In this document: in pieces, positions 56,486 through 64,000 of the stretch
Layout of the letters: the number at the start of each line of letters is the position of its first letter
Position numbering within the stretch: position 1 is the stretch's first letter
NCBI GenBank assembly: GCA_002099365.1
Contig: MSED01000004.1
Span: 2,790,001-2,854,000 of the forward strand
Origin: Phialophora verrucosa
Lineage: Eukaryota > Ascomycota > Eurotiomycetes > Chaetothyriales > Herpotrichiellaceae
Direction of reading: 5' to 3'
DNA: 64,000 nt
Notes under the pieces: model-generated
What the model saw: only the letters and a program-made list of their open reading frames with translations
Databases searched by the model: none
What the model was told of the DNA's origin: nothing
Program-made: the position numbers and the translations under genes

Positions 56486-56942
56486 TTATGTTTCTTCTTC
56501 GATGACCCCAAGTCCTCCAAAGTCCTTGCATTTCCCCTCGAACGAAAGGTTGGCTAGGGCTCCCTTCCTCAGTTCCTCCGAGATAACATCCATGCCGTTT
56601 ACCGCTCGATCGAGTTGAACCATCATGAAGAATCCTGCAAATGTATCTCTGTACTTGACACACATTTCTTCGCAGGTCATTTTCTTGCCAGGGGCTCCGT
56701 GTTCGTCGGCCAATCTTTCGATGCCGTCTATGGTTTCCAAGAGCATTCCTTTTTCATGTTTGTCTAGGAGGGGAGAGTTGAGAAGGATATCAAAGCAGTC
56801 GACGAGCTTGGCCTTCTAGGTAGTCTTGTCTCGGAATGCACCATGCTTGAACTCGGGGACGAGCAACATCATCTGATGCTTGAGGAGCCACAGGAATTGT
56901 TCGAACGGTTTATCGGCCAATGGAAAATTTGGGGCGTCCGGT
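56486..56942 (-). pseudogene. broken paralogue of the 277-aa gene
   Basis: Read on minus, this stretch aligns without gaps to the N-terminal half of the neighbouring gene. PDAPNFPLADKPFEQFLWLL matches its PPPDDPREAFLHKF region; EFKHGAFRDKTT matches HYKAGMFRGKIN; KAKLVDCFDILLNSPLLDKHE matches VKLVDFFDVRLQSPALDKNE. The end EELRKGALANLSFEG matches LRNAGFNNLSFEV. A TAG stop (56816-56818) stands exactly where the intact copy has Trp45, consistent with a TGG to TAG change. No GT donor just before it offers an intron to bypass it. No ATG precedes the aligned start before an in-frame TGA (56969-56971). The disordered tail is absent. A real gene starting downstream of the TAG cannot be fully excluded. 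Confidence 0.6.
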
Positions 56943-57438
56943 TTCTTTTTGACTCCAAGGCTGTGGAGTCAGCAGGAGAAGTGGCATTTGCGAGGCGACG
57001 GCTAACCTTGAAAGCATGGCTGGATGGAATGGCACGGAGGAGACACGAGGCAGGCTCTGCTGAGCAGGGTGTCGAAATGGGACCCCAGGCGAAGTTTGAC
57101 ATGGAGGAGTGGGTTGTCTGAAGATGCAGGGATAAGTGAAGGAGTGAACGGCTTGACGGACTCTTTCCTCAGCCCCATTGCTCTTGACCGACCCGAAGCG
57201 TTAGAAGTAAGTATGACGGCAACGACCACCGAGACTCTGCAGCGTCTGAGTGTCTGAGATATTATCTTCACGTATTGATTTCTGACTCAATGACTGCGGC
57301 TCCATGTCTGCTAGGAGGTGGGCTTTGTGATATGCACCATTCTGATATGGACTTCCTTTCAGCAACCTACCTGGACTCACCTCAAATCAGCTGCGACCAC
57401 TTCACTAACGGGCCTTTCCATCTCCACCCAGTCATTAC
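56943..57438. other. intergenic upstream of the broken paralogue
   Basis: No supported gene. The plus-strand ORF 56843-57121 is the complement of the pseudogene's 5' part. Confidence 0.4.
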
Positions 57439-59328
57439 TTACGCAGCCGACAAATCCAAAGGACTGGTGCACGTAAAGCTATTGACTTGTGGAATCTTGA
57501 ACGCCTCGATCATCCCCTGAATTGCCGCATACGCTCCCAACCCAGCCGTCGCCAAGGCTCCACCAGCATGGATGACATGCCACACGTTGATGTACCATTT
57601 ATCCGCCCAAAATCCTTTCCATAGACGGACGAGGCGACCGCGGTACGCGCTAGTGGTTTGCCCCGTCGTGGGGTTGAAGCCTGAATCGGAGGTTATGGAG
57701 TTTCGTTGCATGGTGTAGGCGAGGTGGATTATTGGTGGAAAGGAGTAGGAGAATTGTACGATACAGAAGGCCGCGATGACTGACACAAAGCCGAAATAAT
57801 CCTGAAACCTGCCGTCAGCTCGAATGACACCTGGGCACAACGGCACCGGGATTTTGAACGAGTAGGGACTCACCGGAATAGCAGCAGCAACCACAAACGC
57901 AATGCTCCAATAGATTGGCACAATCGAGGCAAACAGGTATTTGCCACTCTTGGTCGTCAACGGCGGCGCACCAAACAGCTCCTGCAAGACCTGGTTATAA
58001 AGCACCTTGATACCGATGTTGCCATACAGGCCCGCCGCAATCAGGCCAGATATCACAACAAGCATATCGCACGCAGCTTGGAACCCGTATGGAGACAACC
58101 CCATATATGATATCGTGAAGGAGTACTGTCCCTGAAAGTGATAGACATAGCATCCGTATATGAGATAAACGGCGTAAATGAAGAACTGAGCCGACCACAT
58201 GGCCTTGATGAAGTCCCAAGGACGACGCATCTCAGCCATGATCTCGACGAAGAGTTGTGCTCCGCCATAGGCAAAGACACCGCTCATCAAACCGTTGATT
58301 GCGCCGACAAAGTTCCCGCTGTCTGGCATGCCGCCGTAGTGGATGATCGGTGGATAGACCCCGTTGGCGTCTGGTGTTATGCTATCGGGATTCACTGCAG
58401 ACCCCGCAGAGCCGAGCACAGATATAGAATAGTTGGGCGGCGAATTTGCCATGACACCCATCGAGATGAAAATGACAAGGAGATTGATCCCCACGGCGAC
58501 CATGGAGAAGACACCAAAGTTCCTTAGCGTGCGGACTTGACCCATAAAGAAGCCGGCGATAACGAAGAGAATCACACAGACTGCGTAGCAAAGGCGGAAC
58601 TTGCTGGTCTGGGAAATTCCCTGCCCGTTCTGGATGATGACTTGTCCACAAATGAGGAGTAGTTGGATTGATTGCAGGATGTTGACGACGTAGCGCGCAA
58701 CAGTCCCCATGGTGCGATACGCCAAATCACCGTAATTGCGCAGGGGATACTCATAGCTGTCGAGGCCAAGGTAGACTTGCCAGAGGAGATAGCCAGAGTA
58801 ACCGGCCATAAAGGCGAACACTGTGTAAAGCGCAACGCCAGGTCCCCATCCGAGAGTGCCCAGCGCGAACCCGACGCCATAAGGCCCGAGAATATCCGTG
58901 GTGATGAGATAGAAGCCAGCTCCCCAGCTGGCAGTCCTCAAGGCTCGGGAGGCGTTCCGCCATTCGTCGTCGGTGATTACGGAGTGGCGGGAGAGAATGC
59001 TTCTGCGGCGAGTTTGCAGGCCTTCACCGTCAGCAGCGTGTCCGTTCTTGTCTGGTGCCTTTTCAGCAGTATCGATGTTGTTATAGGGTACTGGCATTCG
59101 TTCATCAGCGACATGAGACTTCCTTCTGAAGACTTGTTGGAGTATGCCATCTTCGCCGGGAACGTTCTGCTGGATCTTCTCTTCTTCTCTTGTTCGCTGT
59201 GCATAATGCACATATTCCTCGAATGTGACAGCGGAGTCGTAGAGCTTTCGCTGGGATGGGCTGATAAATGTCGTCGCTGTCGGATTGTTGGCGGCGCCAA
59301 TGCCTTCCTTTGTTTCTGTAGCAGACAT
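57439..59328 (-). CDS. amino acid permease, AAAP family (Mtr-like)
   Basis: Proton-coupled amino acid transporter of the plasma or vacuolar membrane. Exons are 57874-59328 and 57439-57801, 605 aa. A cytosolic N-terminus of about 130 residues holds ITDDEWRNASRALRTASW, the standard lead into helix 1. About eleven membrane segments follow (GFYLITTDILGPYGVGFALG, LLLICGQVIIQNGQGI, LCYAVCVILFVIAGFFMG, FIYAVYLIYGCYVYHFQG). The 72-nt intron (57802-57873, GTGAGT, GCTGAC, TTTCAG) is in frame with no stop. Removal joins AAAIP to DYFGFVSVIAAFCIVQFSYS, as in the family; retention would insert 24 polar residues before a membrane helix. It ends with WHVIHAGGALATAGLGAYAAI, the last helix, and a short tail. 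The substrate is probably neutral or aromatic amino acids, by analogy only. Confidence 0.92.
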   Translation of the reverse strand: MSATETKEGIGAANNPTATTFISPSQRKLYDSAVTFEEYVHYAQRTREEEKIQQNVPGEDGILQQVFRRKSHVADERMPVPYNNIDTAEKAPDKNGHAADGEGLQTRRRSILSRHSVITDDEWRNASRALRTASWGAGFYLITTDILGPYGVGFALGTLGWGPGVALYTVFAFMAGYSGYLLWQVYLGLDSYEYPLRNYGDLAYRTMGTVARYVVNILQSIQLLLICGQVIIQNGQGISQTSKFRLCYAVCVILFVIAGFFMGQVRTLRNFGVFSMVAVGINLLVIFISMGVMANSPPNYSISVLGSAGSAVNPDSITPDANGVYPPIIHYGGMPDSGNFVGAINGLMSGVFAYGGAQLFVEIMAEMRRPWDFIKAMWSAQFFIYAVYLIYGCYVYHFQGQYSFTISYMGLSPYGFQAACDMLVVISGLIAAGLYGNIGIKVLYNQVLQELFGAPPLTTKSGKYLFASIVPIYWSIAFVVAAAIPVSPYSFKIPVPLCPGVIRADGRFQDYFGFVSVIAAFCIVQFSYSFPPIIHLAYTMQRNSITSDSGFNPTTGQTTSAYRGRLVRLWKGFWADKWYINVWHVIHAGGALATAGLGAYAAIQGMIEAFKIPQVNSFTCTSPLDLSAA

Positions 59329-60543
59329 TGAGTTCGATGCCAGTGACGAGATATGCGGGCAAAACTGATCTGGCAGTAGCAGGAGCTAGCTACTTCTCCC
59401 GTGAGATAGGGATGGAGGGGGAAAATATGGCTCAGAGGAAGGAGAATCGCGGATACTTAGCAGAAGGATGCATGCCCACGGGCGCATGCGATGTCAACTC
59501 GGCATGTTAACAGTTGGCATTGGCGATCGATACCACCTCAAGTCGCGTGGTGGGATACTCGTACAGCTCTTTTGCCCATTGTGGTCCGAACCCGGGCGAT
59601 GACGACAATGCATGGTGAGGAGGGAGGAGAAGAGCAGCCGGAGTGTGACAGGCTGTCTTCCAATCGCCGTGGTTCGAAGGGAGCGCCAGAGTACAAGCAA
59701 GCATCACAAGCTTTTGTTCAAGCAAACGCCTCCATGCCCAGAGGTTGCCTCCCTAGCCCGAAGTAGCTGCGAAGGGGTGGAGTTGCAGGGGTGGAGGATG
59801 GTGTCAGGCTTCCGGAGCATCCTATCTCCTCGGTTGCTCGAACGGCTACCTCCTGTCAGGCCTACCCATCTATTCCGTGAAGCTGTGACCTCGTTGGATC
59901 GCATAGCAGATGTAACCATCGAGCAGGTGATTGAATCTTCGAGATTATCTCTGAGCAATGAATGCGCCTGATGAGGGAAGACGGAGACAACCGATGCCTG
60001 TGATATTCATCAGCCCACCTCCTCGTACAGAAGCCTTTGGACTCAGACTTCGCGACCTCTTACGTTGCATTCATCTACGCGGACCGGGTCTGTTAAGGAC
60101 CAACCTCGGCGGACCACTGTCGCGAGACTTCTGAGGCAACTTTGGACTCCTGGTTGTTCGGACATTACTTAGGTGCTATGAACGCTTGTCACTCTTGGGG
60201 GCCTAATTATCTGTATTGTTACCACGCGGCTAATAATGCAACCACCAACAATTCTCTCGTGTCCATCCCAGACGTCCATCTGCGGTCCTCTAGGTACCCA
60301 TTCCGCAAACGGAGGACTTCAACACCACCATACACTCTTTGCCCGCACTCACTTTGAATGGGCCTTCTTGGCAGCTGGAGTGACCGGGGCGCTTCCCACG
60401 TTTCTGCCACCTTGATCTCGATCCTTGGGTATAGGGCTCGGCGACCGTGGGGTTCTGGCCCCGGCGGGTGTACCGGGCTGAGGTGTACGCAAGTTTTGCT
60501 TCGAGGGTGATCTTGACGGCCGCTTGTCATGCTCAGTCTGGCA
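59329..60543. other. intergenic: permease promoter and App1 3' flank
   Basis: 1.2 kb with no supported gene. ORFs on both strands at 59491-59970 overlap each other and lack motifs. Confidence 0.45.
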
Positions 60544-61915
60544 CTACATACTCAGCATGTTGCCTAGCATGCCCGCATGTGCAACGCCGGCGACGTGTCT
60601 GACGTGGTCTGCCAGCTCTTTCGGATCGACAAACACCCTCCAAACATTGTCCGGGACGTCCTTGAATGCATCTCTGAACCGCTGAGGCTTATTCTTGTTC
60701 TCCATATGAGGAGCGTCAGTGACTTGACGGATGTAGATCGCTTTGATCCAATCCGGGTATTTCGCATAAATATCAGCGTAGGCTTCCGGATCCGATTGAG
60801 TTGAGTCACCAATGCAGACAAAATGGCGCCGTGGTAGCCAGGTGTGGATCTTTTCAATACGGTCGGTCTTGTACTTTTCCACACCCAGGGTCAGAGACTG
60901 CAGCAGGCCACCAAAGCTCATCCACGAGGCGTCTCTCAGAATCATGGTCCCTTGCGGGTAGTGTTCGTCAAGGAACCCATGAAGGAACGGGTACAGGTTG
61001 TAGGGAGAAGCTGACAAGTAAAACCAGGCAGGCTTTTTCAGCGATTCGTCTAGGACCTTGTAGAAATCTGGCATTCCAGACGTCGTTTTGGGGATATCGG
61101 CAAAGGTGGACTGCAAGATGCCGGTTGGAGCCGTGGTCATGGTTACCTTGATCGTGTCGTCAATGTCGGATATGACACCCCAGCCTTCAGGAGCTGCGAA
61201 ATGGGTGTTAGCTTTCAGGTCGGGGAACACGTTCTCGTCGCTGGTGCAAATGACTGTCTTTCCGTCTGCATCATCGGCACCACCGGTGAGCAAATTCTGG
61301 CTGCTGATGCCGTTGGCGTTCGAGGGCCCGAGTAAGCGTTTGTGAGGCGTTCCGTTTGGAGTAGGGCAGGGAATGCTGATGTCAACAGTCCGGGCGGGAG
61401 CAATAGCCATGATAAATGGCCTAAGACGTTCTTCTATCCTCTTTCTGGCCTCCACATCACTCCCAGTCCTGCCATCCAGACCGATAATGTCCGCAATAGC
61501 ACTAACATTTTTGGAAATGTCCTTCCGGCCCTTGTGAAAGAAGCAGGCAACGAATTCGGCCTCCCACGGCTGAGGATCGTCTCTTCCAGGCTTGACAGGT
61601 CGGTAGGCAGTGTTGTCTAAAAGCCACACGATGTTGTCCTTGGCGGTCGCTTTCTTGCCAAAGGGATTCTTCGAACCCAGGAGAGCTGCTAGGAAGCGTC
61701 AATACACTGTCTTTGAGGGCTGAGGATGCCATACCGGTGCCTTTGTCAATTAAGCCCATTTCAGTTCTTCTAAAGCGTTTGGGCAATCGAGATTCAATGT
61801 CAGCGAAGTTGGCATCCTGCCGGGCTTGGGCTTCGGCCGGGGTCGCGTTGGGCTTTTGTTCGACCGCATCCATGGTCGCCGACTTCTGCTTGTTCCTGAA
61901 ACCCTTCATCGGCAT
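60544..61915 (-). CDS. APP1: App1-like phosphatidate phosphatase (DUF2183)
   Basis: Mg-dependent phosphatidate phosphatase of the App1 type, linked in yeast to actin patches and endocytosis. Exons are 61735-61915 and 60544-61685, 440 aa. The catalytic motif is DIDDT in VISDIDDTIKVT (about residue 234), followed by FYLSASPYNLYPFL, LGVEKYKTDRIEKI and FVCIGDSTQSDPEAYADIY, which together mark the App1 catalytic domain. The 49-nt intron (61686-61734, GTATGG, TTGAC, TAGCAG) joins LIDKGT to LLGSKNPFGKK and NIVWLLDNTAYRPV. The start at 61915 (MPMKGFRNKQ) is the last good ATG; the frame stays open upstream to about 62150, so a longer N-terminus is possible. The C-terminal tail is short compared with yeast App1, lacking its proline-rich extension. 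Confidence 0.88.
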
Positions 61916-62627
61916 GGTGCAGAAGGTCTTGGGACTGTTTGATGCAAGTGACTGTGGGAGGAGTCGAGCTCGTGATAGGCACCCGGTACAACGATAATAA
62001 TAATAGGCCAAAAAAGCAATGCGTGGCGGGCCAGCCCTGTGACGATGTGGAATGGATGAAAGGTGCAAAAAGGATGTCAAGGGAGAGAATGAGGAAGAAG
62101 CAGACAGCTTCTTCATGGCAGCTGATGTGCTAGAGGAAGGTGCCCTCGTCAATGGTCAACATGCAGGCGCCGGGGAAAGGTCAGCGGAAGGAAACACACG
62201 AGCAGACGGTCAGCGTCTGCGCGTGGCAGCCCATCAGAGGCGTCGAGGCAAGAACTTCCAAGCCTCGCGATCAGAGCAAGAGACAAATCATGTCTGAAGC
62301 GAGGTCAGGCTGCCATTCAAGAAGGCCACCAAAGGGTGCGGACAGCTGGCTGCTGGCCTTGGCCGTCGGGCTTGTGATGTGATACTGTAGCGGTGAATGA
62401 TGATGGCTCTCGGCGCTGGTGGCCTCGGCGTCGCAATCCGGGGGTCACGGGTGATTTAGACTGCGGGGATGCCTGTAGAACCAGCCTCGGGCGCCAAGTG
62501 AGGGTAGAGCGCGACAGTTTCGCGTGCAGCCAATTTACGCGTGTTCTTTGGGTGCGTTTTTGTCGCCTCTGGCGAGACTACGCTCATATCGACGTGGTTC
62601 ATAGGCATACAGGGTGATTCAGGCAAG
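61916..62627. promoter_or_regulatory. divergent promoter region (App1 / MSH2)
   Basis: 712 bases between divergent genes. The MSH2 side holds a CCAAT box at 62530-62534 and an ACGCGT hexamer at 62537-62542, about 85 bp before the MSH2 ATG. ORFs here are short and unsupported. Confidence 0.5.
62537..62542. promoter_or_regulatory. possible MluI cell-cycle box upstream of MSH2
   Basis: ACGCGT is the MCB site bound by the MBF factor at yeast S-phase and repair genes. Its place shortly before MSH2 fits, but the hexamer also occurs many times elsewhere in this window by chance. Confidence 0.35.
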
Positions 62628-64000
62628 ATGGCATCGAGACCAGAACTTAAGGTACATATGCACCCTAACACCGCAGTTACACTTACTCACAGACTGAATA
62701 GGTCGACGACGAGGGTGGCTTCATCCGCTCCTTTCGCTCCTTGCCAGCCAAACCCGACGGGAATAATACCATCCGTGTCCTCGACCGATCCGACTACTAC
62801 TCAGCGCACGGTGAAGATGCAGAGTTCATTGCAAGGACTGTATACAAGACCACTGCTGTCATTCGAAATCTAGGCCGTCCAGAAAATGCTCTACCCAGTG
62901 TCACTATGTCCACGACGGTGTTCCGCAACCTCCTACGAGAATCACTGTTCAAACTGGGCAAGAGAGTCGAAATATGGGAGGCGAGCGGCAAAGGACAATG
63001 GAAGCTGGCTCGCCAGGCTAGTCCCGGTAATTTACAGGCGGTTGAAGAAGAGCTTGGCTCCGGCATGGACAGCCAGGGCGACAGTGCTCCGATTATTCTA
63101 GCCGTCAGGATCAGCGCAAAAGCAGGCGAGGCCAGAAGCGTCGGTGTCTGCTTTGCCGATGCCAGTGTGAGGGAGCTAGGCGTGAGCGAGTTCCTGGACA
63201 ACGACCTCTACTCGAACTTCGAGAGTCTCCTCATCCAACTGGGGGTCAAAGAGTGTATTGTGGCGGGGAGTCTACAGAAGAAGGATCCCGAGCTGGCCAA
63301 GATTAGACAAATTGCCGACTCGTGCAACATTGCCATCTCTGAGAGAGCGGCATCAGACTGGGCGACCAAGGACATTGAGCAAGATCTGTCTAGGCTTCTG
63401 AAGGGCGAGAACGCCATAGGGCTTCTGCCTCAGACCGACCTCAAACTAGCAATGGGCAGTGCGGCGGCGCTCATCAAATATCTTGGTGTCATGACAGATC
63501 CCAGCAACTTCGGCCAATATCGACTGTATCAGCACGATCTTGGTGGCTACATGAAGCTTGATGCGGCTGCCCTTAGGGCTCTGAACCTCATGCCCGGCCC
63601 GAGAGATGGGGCGAAAAGCATGAGCTTGTTCGGTTTGCTCAATCATTGCAAGACTCCCATGGGAGGCCGACTGCTCGCTCAATGGCTCAAACAGCCGTTG
63701 ATGAGCTTGTCGGAAATCGAAAAGAGGCAGCAGCTTGTGGAAGCTTTTGTCACCGACACTGAACTTCGTCAGACGATGCAAGAAGAGCATCTTCGGTCGA
63801 TACCAGACCTATACCGCCTGGCCAAGAAGTTCCAGCGAAAACAAGCAAATCTCGAAGATGTGGTCCGCGCATATCAAGTTGTAATTCGGCTTCCAGGCTT
63901 CATCGAAGCACTGGAAACTGTGGTTGACGAGCAATACCAGATTCCGCTCGATGAGCAATACACGTCGAAGTTGAAGGACATCTCTGGTTTCTTGGGCAAA
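62628..64000 (+). CDS. MSH2: DNA mismatch repair protein Msh2, 5' part (runs off window)
   Basis: MutS homologue that pairs with Msh6 or Msh3 to find mismatches in nuclear DNA. Exon 1 is 62628-62651 (MASRPELK) and exon 2 runs from 62702 to past base 64000, giving 441 residues of roughly 940. The 50-nt intron (62652-62701) has GTACAT and ends GAATAG; it joins ELK to VDDEGGFIRSF, the standard Msh2 opening. The MutS domain I blocks are DRSDYYSAHGEDAEFIARTVYKT and PSVTMSTTVFRNLLRE. Domain II and the start of the core follow (LNHCKTPMGGRLLAQWLKQPL, SIPDLYRLAKKFQRKQANLEDVVRAYQ). The ATPase domain lies outside the window. No defect is seen in the visible part. Confidence 0.96.

Overview
This window is nuclear DNA of a filamentous ascomycete (Pezizomycotina). 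The evidence is short spliceosomal introns (about 47-76 nt, GTRNGT donors, CTAAC/CTGAC branch points), gene density near one per 2.5 kb, no operons, and fungus-specific families: Atg9, the eisosome protein Pil1/Lsp1, GH76 and GH17 wall enzymes, Zn2Cys6 regulators, DUF6594, a GAF-type hybrid histidine kinase and DHA1 transporters. The class (Dothideomycetes or Eurotiomycetes seem likely) cannot be fixed by eye.

Layout. 0-12 kb: the 3' part of a SAP1-like AAA ATPase (+), a secreted GH17 enzyme (+), an SPIN90/Ldb17 Arp2/3 activator (-, seven exons) and a GH47 alpha-mannosidase (-). 12.8-14.1 kb: a Zn2Cys6 transcription factor (-). 14.1-21.9 kb: a 7.8 kb stretch with no gene I can support. 21.9-37 kb, all on the minus strand: ATG9, a DUF6594 membrane protein, a long P450, Pil1/Lsp1, a tiny Arg/Ser-rich protein and a probable Rsc58-like chromatin protein. 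38-55 kb, all on the plus strand: a hybrid histidine kinase, a large probable mitochondrial protein, a GPI-type GH76 mannanase, eIF3k, an F-box protein and a DHA1-type MFS transporter. 55-62 kb, minus strand: an unrecognised 277-aa protein with a broken paralogue beside it, an AAAP amino-acid permease and an App1-like phosphatidate phosphatase. 62.6 kb to the end: the 5' half of MSH2 (+), cut by the window edge.

The genes are mostly housekeeping and not a biosynthetic cluster. Several concern the cell surface (GH17, GH47, GH76, Pil1, Ldb17), but nothing shows that they act as a unit.

Many gene models here need splice corrections. Five introns are multiples of three without in-frame stops, so they can be read as protein. 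They lie in GH17, in the Zn cluster, at the receiver Asp of the kinase, in the Rsc58-like protein and in the permease. In GH47 and GH76 the true C-termini lie on small 3' exons. I saw no tRNA, rRNA, CRISPR or intact mobile element.
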